From: an uncultured Bacteroidales bacterium | Lineage (GTDB): Bacteria > Bacteroidota > Bacteroidia > Bacteroidales > UBA11471 | Assembly: GCA_947593515.1 (NCBI GenBank) | Contig: CANQDQ010000001.1 | Span: 124,001-188,000 of the forward strand | Length of the DNA stretch: 64,000 nucleotides | Reading direction: 5' to 3' | In this document: positions 36,850 through 45,605 of the stretch, piece by piece | Numbering within the stretch: the first letter of the stretch is position 1 | How the letters are laid out: every line of letters starts with the position of its first letter | Notes under the pieces: model-generated | Databases searched by the model: none | The model's input: only the letters and a program-made list of their open reading frames with translations | What the model was told of the DNA's origin: nothing | Translations under genes and position numbers: made by a program

Positions 36850-36986
36850 AGTCGTTCTTTTCTGTCATTTCGTAAAAGGGAATCCGCATTTTCCCGTCCT
36901 GCCAAAAAGACAAATCGGAAAAGCGGAAGATATTTTTTGTTCGTGTTTCTCCCGATTTTCCGACTGTCTTTTCCGTAAAAGACTTT

Positions 36987-37241
36987 TTAAGCGTTTGCTT
37001 CTTCAAGAATCTTCATCGCCATATCGTAGATGGTCGTATTGTCGAGTACGACGATACCGCCGTCGGGACCCGGCTCGATATGCAGACCGCAATTTTTTCC
37101 GAATTCATAATTGTTTCCACCAAAATAGTTGCGAACGGTTTGAACAGTTATATTCAATTCATCGGCGATTCGGTGCATGGAGCCGTCGGGCAGGCTGTCT
37201 TTGATGCGGCGAAGTTCGTTGAAAGTAATTGTCTTTGTCAT
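36987..37241 (-). CDS. Small HTH DNA-binding protein
   Basis: An 84-residue protein. Residues 8-45 (LRRIKDSLPDGSMHRIADEL, then NITVQTVRNYFGG) form a helix-turn-helix in which ITVQTVRNYF is the likely recognition helix. The C-terminal half (HIEPGPDGGIVVLDNTTIYD) is a short beta-helix tail. It matches a conserved family of small Bacteroidota DNA-binding proteins with no known target. It stands alone, with AT-rich DNA upstream (37242-37400) but no exact promoter box. Confidence 0.8.
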   Translation of the reverse strand: MTKTITFNELRRIKDSLPDGSMHRIADELNITVQTVRNYFGGNNYEFGKNCGLHIEPGPDGGIVVLDNTTIYDMAMKILEEANA

Positions 37242-37400
37242 GGTTATATAATTTAAAGGTTAATATCGGTTCGGTTCCGGCAATAAATTTAATTTCTATT
37301 TTCGGAAAAAACAAATAAATCGGAATCTTTTTTTATCCGGAAACGGGAAGATGACAGATAAGTAATTATTTTCTACCCTATTATATTATTTCAAAAAAAC

Positions 37401-38078
37401 TCAATGCGTCAAATTCTGCATCGGGGCGAAAATCAAGATAACGACAAACGTAAGAAGCAATACCAAAGGAATATAGCGTATTTCCTTGCTTTTCCGGTAA
37501 GGAAGCGGCGCGGTGCCGAAAAAGAGGCGGCGTCCGCCGGTGTAAAGCCCCCATACGGCAAAACCGGCTGCCGTTCCCCATAAAAGTCCGACCGCTATAT
37601 CGCCCGGAAAATGCACGCCCAGATAGAGGCGGGAATAACACGAAACGAGCGCCCATACCACGGCAACGACGGAATAGAATCTGTTGCGAAACAGAAACGT
37701 CGTGAAGATTACGATACCGGCGGCATTGGAGGCGTGTTGGGAAAAGAAGCCGTAAAGACCGCCCCGATAACCATCGACGATATGCACCAGTCTGGCAAGC
37801 TCGGGGTCGTGCGACGGACGCAAGCGGGCGAAAAAGGGTTTTATGTAATGCGAAGGCAGATAGTCGCACAGCACGACAAGCAACGCCACAGACAGAAGCG
37901 TCCACACCGTTTCACGCCAATCGGCAGAGCGGAACAGCACATACAGCAACGTCAATACGACAAGCAGCCATATCCACTTGCCGGAGTAGAGATACATCAC
38001 GTCGTCCCAATACGGTGTATGATGACCGTTGAAAAAAAGGAGCAGCTCCTTGTCGAAATGTATAAGCAAATCCCACAT
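37401..38078 (-). CDS. PAP2-family membrane phosphatase
   Basis: A 225-residue membrane protein with about five or six hydrophobic segments. The three phosphatase motifs are KPFFARLRP (motif 1), FSQHASNA (motif 2, with SQHAS in place of the usual PSGH) and SRLYLGVHFPGD (motif 3), so the catalytic His and Asp are present. Family members remove phosphate from undecaprenyl pyrophosphate, phosphatidate or lipid A. ATG at 38078 gives the usual N-terminus. The -7 box ends only 6 bases upstream, implying an almost leaderless mRNA. It lies just after the bat operon on the same strand. Confidence 0.88.
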   Translation of the reverse strand: MWDLLIHFDKELLLFFNGHHTPYWDDVMYLYSGKWIWLLVVLTLLYVLFRSADWRETVWTLLSVALLVVLCDYLPSHYIKPFFARLRPSHDPELARLVHIVDGYRGGLYGFFSQHASNAAGIVIFTTFLFRNRFYSVVAVVWALVSCYSRLYLGVHFPGDIAVGLLWGTAAGFAVWGLYTGGRRLFFGTAPLPYRKSKEIRYIPLVLLLTFVVILIFAPMQNLTH

Positions 38079-38084
38079 GACAGA

Positions 38085-38092
38085 CAAAAGTA
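38085..38092 (-). promoter_or_regulatory. -7 promoter box TACTTTTG abutting the PAP2 start
   Basis: An exact TAnnTTTG match on the minus strand that ends 6 bases before the start codon at 38078. Transcription would begin at or next to the ATG. Confidence 0.55.
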
Positions 38093-38130
38093 ATCATTTT
38101 GCCGCACAACGGCAACGTTTTTTCCGAAAA

Positions 38131-38895
38131 TCAGATGACTTCGAGCTTCTCGGTAGGCACCCACCCGCGATTTCCGTCTTCCAAAAGAATTTCGCTCCAT
38201 GCGCCCACCTTGTCGAGCAAGCGCACCTTCGTGCCTTCATGCAGCACGAAAAGGTCGGTGCCGCTCTCCGACGGTGAACTTTTCGCCGTAAGCGTCGGGG
38301 CAAAGACGATAGCGTTGTCGTGGCGTGTCAGAATATCTTTCTGCACGGCTGCGAAACGGTTGGCACCGAGCGAAACGAGCAGCGCCAGCAAGCCGGCAAA
38401 AAATCCGAGTTTGCGCAAGGCGACATTTCCGCAAAAGAAATAGAGCACGACACCCGTCAAAAAAAGCAGAAAAGCGATGACGGCAATCACTGCCCACGTG
38501 TCGGACGAAAAGAGGTCGCGCACGCTGTTTACCCACCGGACGAGGAAGAAGGTGCCGACCGGTTCTATCTTGTCGGTAACGTAAGCCCGTGCCATATCGA
38601 GGTTGAAGCGGGCGTCGTCGTTGGAAGGGTCGAGCAGCAACGCACGTTCGTAATTGAGAATGGCATCGGGATAGCGTTTGTCCTTGTAGCAGGCGTTGCC
38701 CAGATTGTAATAGAATGCCGACGACACGCCGTCTTGCTCCGCCGACTGTTCATACAAGGTTATCGCTTCGGCATAATCGCCTTTCTGGTAGGCTTCGGCG
38801 GCTTTTTCGGTCAAAGTCTGCGCCCGACCCGTCATGCCGCAGCCCAACACGAAAACGAGGGCAATGCCGGTATTTTTATAGAAATTCATAATCAT
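38131..38895 (-). CDS. batE: BatE-like TPR / SH3 membrane protein
   Basis: A 254-residue protein closing the Bat operon. It has a signal peptide (about 1-26), then TPR units (YQKGDYAEAITLYEQSAEQ, AFYYNLGNACYKDKRYPDAI). Two transmembrane segments follow (about 138-157 and 163-180). The C-terminal SH3b domain (about 192-252) ends GNRGWVPTEKLEVI. The start codon overlaps the batD stop (ATGA). BatE belongs to the aerotolerance set first described in Bacteroides fragilis. Its periplasmic TPRs may bind other Bat proteins; the SH3 domain may bind wall peptides. Confidence 0.88.
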   Translation of the reverse strand: MIMNFYKNTGIALVFVLGCGMTGRAQTLTEKAAEAYQKGDYAEAITLYEQSAEQDGVSSAFYYNLGNACYKDKRYPDAILNYERALLLDPSNDDARFNLDMARAYVTDKIEPVGTFFLVRWVNSVRDLFSSDTWAVIAVIAFLLFLTGVVLYFFCGNVALRKLGFFAGLLALLVSLGANRFAAVQKDILTRHDNAIVFAPTLTAKSSPSESGTDLFVLHEGTKVRLLDKVGAWSEILLEDGNRGWVPTEKLEVI

Positions 38896-40724
38896 GCGTT
38901 TTTACGTTTCACATTTTCCATTTTGCCGATGACTTCGAGGGTTTCAGCGTAGAGCGTATCCATAGCCTCGTCGGACTGCGACGGCGCATAACGGGCGAAC
39001 TCGCAGGTATCGACGATGCGTATCGTGCGGTCGGTCAGATCGTCGTCGGCGCCGTATTTTTTCAATTCGGCGGCGACATTTTCGCGCGTCAATTCCGAAA
39101 GCGGCAAGAGCAGCTTATCGCTCAGATAGCCCCACAGGGCTTTGAGGGTTTCGTCGTAGAAATGCTCGCTGTCGTGCCCTTGCAGGTATTTGCCGGCGAC
39201 TTTGAGACGGCGGGTGGCGACTTTGTTGGCTTTCCGCGTCTTCATGCGGGCGACATCGGAGTTGGCTTTTGCCCGCCGGTAGTTGAACAGCACGAAGGCA
39301 CCGAACAACAGCACCGGAACGATGTACCACGACCAATAGCCCCACGAGCCGTAGAAGAAGGTATTGTCTTTCTTCTGGCGCAAATCGCCCAGCTTGATAA
39401 AGTGAATATCCTGATTGAGGTGCTTTATCGCCTCCTTGTCGGAGAAGTTAGCCAGCACGGTGCCCGCGCCGGTCGATTCGCCTTTCTCCACCGTCAGGCG
39501 ATATTCCTGCGTGGCGAGGGTCTTGTATTTTCCGGTCGTCAGGTCGAAATAGGTAAATTCGACCGGCGGCACGACAAATTCGCCGGCACTGCGCGGTATG
39601 GCGGTGTATTCGATTGTGCGCGTACCTTTTACGCCCGAAGTAGTGTTTTGCAGGTCGGTGGCTATCTTGGGGTCGTAAACATCGAAATCGACGGGGAATT
39701 TCACCTCCGGATTTTTCATGTATTTGAGATTGCCCGTACCCGAAAGTTTCAAGGTCAATGTTACAGCTTCGTTTGCCTTAACGGTTTCGTGGCTGAGAGT
39801 CGAAGTGAGTTTCAATCCGGAGCCGACCGCATTCATATAGGTGGCGGGGCGCGGGGCAGGCAAGGGCTTCACCTTGACGGTGGCGGGACGGGTTTCGATG
39901 GTGCGGGTGATTTCCTGCGTACCGCGCAGCAGCCCGCCGAAAGGTCCCTGTATGGGTCGAACGACCAACAGCGAAAGGTCGAATTTTCCTTCGCTTATTT
40001 TTATCTCGCCCGTGCGCTGCGGATAGAGCAGCAGTTGACGCAGAACGATAGTCTGGTAATTGTATCCGTTGTAGTTGTCGAGTTCGATTTGGCGGTCGCC
40101 CAACTCTATTTCCTGCGATACGAATCCGTCGAAAGAGGGCATCTCCACTCCCTCGATGCCGCCATAATCGGCACCCCGCAGATAGATTTTGAGGGTCGCC
40201 AAAATGGGTTCCTGCTCGTAAGCGGAAGTCTTGGAAAGAATCAGGCGGGCAAAGAGGTCGACCTCATCGGCAGACGAGGGTTCCCGCACTCCCTGCTGGG
40301 CAGTATTGCCGCCCGACGTCGGAGCGGAATTTTTGTCGGGGGGCAATATTTTTACTGAAAGGGTGTTCGACGAATACTGTTTTCCACCCGACTTGACAGT
40401 AGCGGCGGCAAACGTGTGCGTGCCCTCTTTCTCGGCACGCAGCGTATAGGTGTAGGAATATTCGCTCGTGCGCGAAGTTTTTCCGTTTATGAACGACACC
40501 TGCGAACTTTGCGAAACCGCAGGACCGTACAGCACGGAGCAGCCCGGAAAATCGGGCGCATGAAAATCGCTCCCGCTGCCATTCTGCAACGTAAAGACGA
40601 CTTGAAACTGCTGCCCGCTTATCACCTGTTTCGGCGCCGACGCCGTAAACCGCACGTCATCGGCACGGAGGGCAGGAAATGCGGCGAAACAGAGTATCGT
40701 TATAAAAAATATGCGTCGTATCAT
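38892..40724 (-). CDS. batD: BatD, oxygen-tolerance envelope protein
   Basis: A 610-residue BatD protein: signal peptide (about 1-21), several Ig-like beta domains (VRFTASAPKQVISGQQFQVV opens the first), one transmembrane segment (about 455-475, after WGYWSWYIVPVL) and a cytoplasmic helical tail rich in Lys and Arg. ATG at 40724 was chosen because the signal peptide follows it directly and it lies 44 bases past the batC stop. BatD is thought to act with BatA-C in envelope stress or aerotolerance. Confidence 0.9.
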   Translation of the reverse strand: MIRRIFFITILCFAAFPALRADDVRFTASAPKQVISGQQFQVVFTLQNGSGSDFHAPDFPGCSVLYGPAVSQSSQVSFINGKTSRTSEYSYTYTLRAEKEGTHTFAAATVKSGGKQYSSNTLSVKILPPDKNSAPTSGGNTAQQGVREPSSADEVDLFARLILSKTSAYEQEPILATLKIYLRGADYGGIEGVEMPSFDGFVSQEIELGDRQIELDNYNGYNYQTIVLRQLLLYPQRTGEIKISEGKFDLSLLVVRPIQGPFGGLLRGTQEITRTIETRPATVKVKPLPAPRPATYMNAVGSGLKLTSTLSHETVKANEAVTLTLKLSGTGNLKYMKNPEVKFPVDFDVYDPKIATDLQNTTSGVKGTRTIEYTAIPRSAGEFVVPPVEFTYFDLTTGKYKTLATQEYRLTVEKGESTGAGTVLANFSDKEAIKHLNQDIHFIKLGDLRQKKDNTFFYGSWGYWSWYIVPVLLFGAFVLFNYRRAKANSDVARMKTRKANKVATRRLKVAGKYLQGHDSEHFYDETLKALWGYLSDKLLLPLSELTRENVAAELKKYGADDDLTDRTIRIVDTCEFARYAPSQSDEAMDTLYAETLEVIGKMENVKRKNA

Positions 40725-40768
40725 GGTCGTTATTCTTTCTGTTCGTATTTGTCGATTCGGGTGGCGTG

Positions 40769-41566
40769 TTACCACTCTTTATCGGTTTTCCGTTTTTGTC
40801 TTTGTTCGAGCAAGGCTTTCTGCGCTTTTTCCTGCGTCTCTTTTTCTTCCTGCTGCATCGCCTCTAAAATCTGCATGGCATTCTCGCGGGACATTCGGTC
40901 TTGTGTGCCTTCGCTGTTCTGTGGCTGGCGGTCTTCCTGTTGATTTTGATCTTGCGGCTTTTGCTGCTGTTGGTCTTGGGGCTGCTGGTTTTGGTCTTGC
41001 TCCTTCTTCTCGTCTTTCTTGTTTTGGTCTTTATTATTCTGACTCTGATTTTGGTTTTGATTTTGAGTCCGGTCTTGATTTTTCTGTTGATTTTGTTGCT
41101 GCTCCTGCTGCTCTTTGAGCTTCAATTGCGCCATACGCAGGTTGTAACGGGCTTCGTCGTCGTGGGGATTGCGACGCAAGGCGTTTTTGTAAGCCTCGAC
41201 GCTTTCGGCATATTTTTCCTGCATATAGAGGGAATTTCCCAGATTGTACCAGTTTTCCGACGACACGGCACGGTCGGCGCGGGGCGTTTCGTGAGAGAGC
41301 AGTTCACCGTACTGCGCGGCAGCTTCCGCGAATTTATTTTGACGGAAAAGCGTGTTACCGATGTTGTAACGCGCCATCGTCGAAGTGGAATCCATATCGA
41401 GCACGCGCCGATAAGCTATCTCGGCATCGGTGTAGCGCTCGTTTTCGTACTGCTCGTTACCACTGCGCAGCATACGCCGCTCGGCTTTGGTGTTCTGTGC
41501 TGTCGCCGTCGAAGCTCCTGCGGCAAAAAGCGAAACAAAAAATACCGTATAAATCCTACGCATCAT
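40769..41566 (-). CDS. batC: BatC, TPR protein with Gln/Asn-rich tail
   Basis: A 265-residue exported protein. A signal peptide (about 1-23) is followed by three TPR units (GNEQYENERYTDAEIAYRRV, YNIGNTLFRQNKFAEAAAQY, WYNLGNSLYMQEKYAESVEA). Residues 152-217 are almost entirely Gln, Asn, Asp and Lys. The end (MSRENAMQILEAMQQEEKE) is helical. The TPR part fits BatC; in this phylum the polar tail varies. It starts 10 bases after batB and is part of the same operon. Confidence 0.88.
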   Translation of the reverse strand: MMRRIYTVFFVSLFAAGASTATAQNTKAERRMLRSGNEQYENERYTDAEIAYRRVLDMDSTSTMARYNIGNTLFRQNKFAEAAAQYGELLSHETPRADRAVSSENWYNLGNSLYMQEKYAESVEAYKNALRRNPHDDEARYNLRMAQLKLKEQQEQQQNQQKNQDRTQNQNQNQSQNNKDQNKKDEKKEQDQNQQPQDQQQQKPQDQNQQEDRQPQNSEGTQDRMSRENAMQILEAMQQEEKETQEKAQKALLEQRQKRKTDKEW

Positions 41567-41575
41567 ATTCTCCTT

Positions 41576-42598
41576 TTATTTGTCGAAGAAATTGACTTTC
41601 TTCATCAACTTGCTCTTGGTGTCCAACACGAATACGTCGAGAAGCAACAATGCCAGCGCCATGGCGGCAAGCCACATAAATTGCTCGTCGTATGCCGAAT
41701 AGACTTTGCTCTCGACATCGGACTTTTTCATCTTGCGCACTTCGGAAATCAACGCCCGCAGGGCAGCATTGGTATTGTCGGCAGTAACATAAAGTCCGTT
41801 GCCGGCACGGGCAATCTCCTGCCCCATCTGTTCGTTGAGTTTGGTAATGACAACATTGCCGCTGCGGTCTTTCCGGAACTCGCCGCTACGTCCCATAGGT
41901 ATAGGCGCCCCCTGCGGCAAGCCGATGCCTATGACATCGACTTTGACACCGCGCTCGGCGGCGGCACGGGCGGCAGCCACAGCATCGTCCTCGTGATTTT
42001 CGCCGTCGGTTATCACGATAATCGCCTTATCTGCCGATTCATCGGGCGTAAACGATTTCATCGCCAAATCAATGGCGCGACCTATTGCCGTACCCTGCGT
42101 GGGCACCATTTCGGTCGAGATGTTCGACAGAAACATTTTCGCCGACACGAAGTCGGTGGTGATGGGCAGCTGCGTATAGGCATCGCCGGCAAAGACTATC
42201 AAGCCCACTTTGTCGTTGTCGAGCTCATCGAGCAGTTTCGCCAGCATGAGTTTCGAGCGTTCCAACCGCGAAGGCGTGATGTCTTCTGCCAACATCGAAT
42301 TGGATACGTCGAGGGCAATCATGATTTCGACACCCTGCCGTTTGACGGTTTCGATTTTGGACCCTAACTGCGGACGGGCTATCATCACGATAAGAAAGAT
42401 TACCGCCAACTGCTGCACAAAAAACTTTACGCCGCGCTTGTAATGCGACACATCGGGCATAAGCGGCTCCAAAATTTCGACCCGCCCCATGCGGGCAAGA
42501 TTCCGACGGTTTTTCCACGCACCGTAGAAATAAACGCCCCACAACAATGGCAGCACCAGCAGGAAATAGAAATATTCGGGATTGGCAAATCGGAACAT
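41576..42598 (-). CDS. batB: BatB, VWA-domain membrane protein
   Basis: A 340-residue protein with two N-terminal transmembrane segments (about 8-26 and 58-77) and one at the C-terminus (about 308-327). Between them is a von Willebrand A domain with the metal site DVSNS (MIDAS, near 95), ITTDFVS and VITDGEN. The VWA domain probably faces the periplasm and binds partner Bat proteins. batA precedes it by 12 bases. BatA and BatB are close relatives and probably arose by duplication. Confidence 0.92.
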   Translation of the reverse strand: MFRFANPEYFYFLLVLPLLWGVYFYGAWKNRRNLARMGRVEILEPLMPDVSHYKRGVKFFVQQLAVIFLIVMIARPQLGSKIETVKRQGVEIMIALDVSNSMLAEDITPSRLERSKLMLAKLLDELDNDKVGLIVFAGDAYTQLPITTDFVSAKMFLSNISTEMVPTQGTAIGRAIDLAMKSFTPDESADKAIIVITDGENHEDDAVAAARAAAERGVKVDVIGIGLPQGAPIPMGRSGEFRKDRSGNVVITKLNEQMGQEIARAGNGLYVTADNTNAALRALISEVRKMKKSDVESKVYSAYDEQFMWLAAMALALLLLDVFVLDTKSKLMKKVNFFDK

Positions 42599-42610
42599 GA
42601 CAAAACGGTT

Positions 42611-43594
42611 TTAAGGAATGTTTCGCAACAGCGTGTGGCGCAAAAGTATTTCACCCAACAGGAGCAGCAGGGCGGCTATGCCCCACTTCTCGAAAAGTTC
42701 GTCTTTTTTGCTGAACTCCTGTACGACAAGTTTGGTCTTCTCCATTTTGTCGATTTCGGCAAAAATATTTTTCAGCACGTTCTTGCTGGTGGCGCGAAAA
42801 TATTGTCCGCCGGTCGTATCGGCGATTTTCTGCAACGTCGCTTCGTCGATGACCACCGGCTGGTTTTGATAGATGATGCCGTAAGGCGTCTGCACCGGAT
42901 AAGGGGCATTGCCTTGCGTACCCACGCCTATGGTATATACGCGAATGCCGAATGTCTCGGCTATCTGCGCGGCGGTTTCGGGGGTAACGTCGCCGGCATT
43001 GTTGGTACCGTCAGTCAGGAGGATTATCGTTTTCGACTTGGCGGGACCGTCTTTGATGCGGTTCACCGCCGTTGCCAATCCGTCGCCGATAGCCGTCATG
43101 TCGGCAATGATTCCGCACCGCACCTCTTTGAGCATATTGAGCAGGACGGCACGGTCGGTAGTCATGGGACAGAGTGTAAAACTCTCGCCGGCAAAAACGA
43201 CCAGTCCGATATTGTCGGTAGTGCGTCCGGCGATGAATTGCGAAGCGACGTCTTTGGCGGCTTCGATACGGTCGGGATTGAAATCGCGCGCCAGCATACT
43301 GCTCGAAACATCGAGGGCAATGACGATGTCGATGCCTTCGGTGGTCTGGCTGCTCCAATTGTCGGTCGATTGCGGACGCGCCAACACCACTATCAAACAG
43401 CCGGCTGCCGCCAGCCGCAGAGCGAAAAGCAGGTAACGAAGGTATTTTTTATAGCTGTTTCCGATACGGTCGAACGCATACGTGGAAGAGACCTGCAAGG
43501 TAGCCTCCGCGTTTTTGCGTTTCCACACATACCAGCCTATTGCCGGAATGAACAACAGAAACAGCCACAAATATGAAGGATTTGCAAAATTCAT
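42611..43594 (-). CDS. batA: BatA, VWA-domain membrane protein
   Basis: A 327-residue protein of the same plan as BatB. Transmembrane segments lie near 8-24, 55-73 and 305-322. The VWA domain has the MIDAS motif DVSSSML (about 93-99) and LLTDGTNNAG. The start codon overlaps the stop of the upstream gene (ATGA), so translation is coupled. BatA is the first named aerotolerance gene of the B. fragilis operon. Ligand unknown. Confidence 0.92.
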   Translation of the reverse strand: MNFANPSYLWLFLLFIPAIGWYVWKRKNAEATLQVSSTYAFDRIGNSYKKYLRYLLFALRLAAAGCLIVVLARPQSTDNWSSQTTEGIDIVIALDVSSSMLARDFNPDRIEAAKDVASQFIAGRTTDNIGLVVFAGESFTLCPMTTDRAVLLNMLKEVRCGIIADMTAIGDGLATAVNRIKDGPAKSKTIILLTDGTNNAGDVTPETAAQIAETFGIRVYTIGVGTQGNAPYPVQTPYGIIYQNQPVVIDEATLQKIADTTGGQYFRATSKNVLKNIFAEIDKMEKTKLVVQEFSKKDELFEKWGIAALLLLLGEILLRHTLLRNIP

Positions 43595-44688
43595 AGTCTG
43601 TTTTTGTTTGAAGGTCCGTATTTTTCAAAATCGTCTTCCGGCGACGATTTCGGCTGCGGCTCGCCGTCGGGCTGCCGGCTTTCCTCCGTCGGAATCTCGC
43701 CTGCCACCGGCACATTCTCTTGGGCGGGAGCCTGTTCCGGTTCGGGACGGGTACTCTCCACAAAGGCAACGGCATCGTGCATGACCGATTCGTTGTCTTC
43801 GGGCAGCGGGCGCATCTTGGCGAATTTCACAAAATCGGCAACTTCGAGAATCGCCCGTATCCGGCGGTCGTGTTCATGCCCCGCCTTGTCGGCACGCAGA
43901 TGTTCCAATATTTGGGCGGAAGTCATTTCCATAGCCTGTATGCCGAAACGTCCGTACAAATATTCCCGCAAAATGTCGATAAGCGCGGTATAATACTCTT
44001 TCTCCCGTCCCTCCTGCCAGAGTTTTTCTTCGCGCAAGCGCGACAGGGCAAGCAGGGCTTTCTCGTGGGGAGGCAGCAGCGTTTCCGGTTCCGTTTCGGG
44101 GAGTTTGCGTTCTTTCCACCATTTATATATCCCGAAAGCGATACCGCCGCCAACAAGCAGGACAGCCAGCAATATCCATACGAAAAGCGGTATGCTGTCC
44201 CACAAAATCATCAGCCACGACGAAGAGGGCTTGCGTATCGCTTTTATATCGAAAATCAAATTCGAGGTATCGACCTCCATCGGCAATATTTTGATACTGA
44301 GCGATTCGGTATAAAGGGTATCGGTGCCCATCAAATACTTGAACGGGGGTATATAAAAGAATCCCGAATCGAAAGAGGTTATAAGCAGACGGCGGTCGAT
44401 TTGCAACCGACCGTTGCCCAAATCCGACGTGTCGGGTCGGGAGACTTCGAGCACCTCGATGCCGGGCACGAGGGTTTCGGAGAAGGTGGGCAGGAGCCAC
44501 ACCTCCGCATCTTTATCCTGCGCCAGCTGCAAGCGAATGAGCGACTGCTCGCCCATCCACAAAACCGTCGAATCGATAGAGGCGTGTACCGAAACATCGG
44601 CAGCAAGGGCATTCGCCGAAAACATCGTCATCGACACGGCTGCTGCCAGTACGGCTCTGCACAATCGTTCACCTATCTTGTTTTTCAT
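43591..44688 (-). CDS. Bat-operon membrane protein with BatD-like N-terminal domain
   Basis: A 365-residue protein found between the DUF58 and batA genes, as in other Bacteroidota. It has a signal peptide (about 1-29). A periplasmic beta domain follows (VSVHASIDSTVLWMGEQSLI, which resembles the BatD Ig-like repeats), then a transmembrane segment (about 168-187). The cytoplasmic helical region contains ALLALSRLREEKLWQEGREK and YYTALIDILREYLYGRFG, a DUF4381-like pattern. The tail is Pro/Glu-rich. ATG at 44688 was preferred to the GTG two codons earlier. It probably carries signals between periplasmic and cytoplasmic Bat parts. Confidence 0.75.
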   Translation of the reverse strand: MKNKIGERLCRAVLAAAVSMTMFSANALAADVSVHASIDSTVLWMGEQSLIRLQLAQDKDAEVWLLPTFSETLVPGIEVLEVSRPDTSDLGNGRLQIDRRLLITSFDSGFFYIPPFKYLMGTDTLYTESLSIKILPMEVDTSNLIFDIKAIRKPSSSWLMILWDSIPLFVWILLAVLLVGGGIAFGIYKWWKERKLPETEPETLLPPHEKALLALSRLREEKLWQEGREKEYYTALIDILREYLYGRFGIQAMEMTSAQILEHLRADKAGHEHDRRIRAILEVADFVKFAKMRPLPEDNESVMHDAVAFVESTRPEPEQAPAQENVPVAGEIPTEESRQPDGEPQPKSSPEDDFEKYGPSNKNRL

Positions 44689-44702
44689 TTTCACACTTTC
44701 TT

Positions 44703-45572
44703 TTATGAATGCCGCTTGAAAAGATTCATCAGCGCCACGACGAAATCTTCATCGGTCGCCACCGAAGCCACATCGACACGGCTTTTGTGCAGCGCCTCGA
44801 TCATGCGCTGCTGCCGCTCGCTCCACCACGCGGCATAGCGTTCGCGCACCCGCCGCGAGGAGGTATCGACCCACACGTCGGAGCCTCGCTCGGCATCGAG
44901 CAGACGCACCAGTCCGGCATCGGGCAGAGCAGTCTCGCGCTTGTCATACACCTGCACCGCCACGATATCGTGCTGCCGGTTGGCAATGGTGAGCGCGTCG
45001 GAAAAAGCGTCGGGGGCGATGAAGTCGGATATGAGGAACGCCGTACAGCGTTTCTTTATGGCGTTGGTCATATAACGCAGCACCGTCGATAACGACGTGC
45101 CGGTGTGTTCGGGCGTAAACTCGATGAGTTCCCGAATGATGTAAAGCACGTGTTTGCGACCTTTTTTCGGAGGAATGAATTTTTCGATGCGGTCGGAAAA
45201 AAAGATGACGCCGATTTTATCGTTGTTCTGTATGGTGGAGAATGCCAGCGTGGCGGCAATCTCGGTAATCATTTCTTTCTTCATTTCGCCGACGGCGCCG
45301 AAGTTGCGGCTTGCCGACACATCGACCAGCAACATGACGGTAAGCTCGCGCTCCTCTTCAAAGACTTTGACGTAGGCATTCCGATAACGCGCGGTAACAT
45401 TCCAGTCGATGTCGCGCACATCGTCGCCGTACTGGTATTCCCGCACTTCGGAGAATGCCATACCCCGCCCTTTGAAAGCCGAATGGTATTGTCCGGCAAA
45501 AATATTCCGCGACAATCCGCGCGTCTTTATCTCTATGCGGCGGACTTTTTTCAGCAACTCGGTCGTTTCCAT
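44703..45572 (-). CDS. DUF58 / VWA-like protein of the Bat operon
   Basis: A 289-residue soluble protein with the DUF58 signature YQYGDDVRDIDWNVTARYR (about 47-65), followed by a degenerate VWA fold whose metal site reads LLVDVSASRNFG. DUF58 proteins pair with MoxR ATPases across bacteria. ATG at 45572 gives METTELLKKVRRIEIKTRGL, the usual start; the in-frame TTG two codons earlier is less likely. It lies 33 bases after the moxR-like gene and presumably presents clients or VWA partners to the ATPase. Confidence 0.9.
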   Translation of the reverse strand: METTELLKKVRRIEIKTRGLSRNIFAGQYHSAFKGRGMAFSEVREYQYGDDVRDIDWNVTARYRNAYVKVFEEERELTVMLLVDVSASRNFGAVGEMKKEMITEIAATLAFSTIQNNDKIGVIFFSDRIEKFIPPKKGRKHVLYIIRELIEFTPEHTGTSLSTVLRYMTNAIKKRCTAFLISDFIAPDAFSDALTIANRQHDIVAVQVYDKRETALPDAGLVRLLDAERGSDVWVDTSSRRVRERYAAWWSERQQRMIEALHKSRVDVASVATDEDFVVALMNLFKRHS

Positions 45573-45605
45573 ACGCAAAACTCGTTACAGCACAAGAATA
45601 TACGA

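Noticed and set aside
36966-36983. Hairpin GTCTTTT/AAAAGAC after the small HTH gene
   Set aside because: The T-run lies on the wrong side for the minus-strand gene, and no plus-strand gene ends there.
38099-38115. Hairpin TTGCCG/CGGCAA as a terminator for the bat operon
   Set aside because: The stem is only 6 bp and no T-run follows on the minus strand; not strong enough to annotate.
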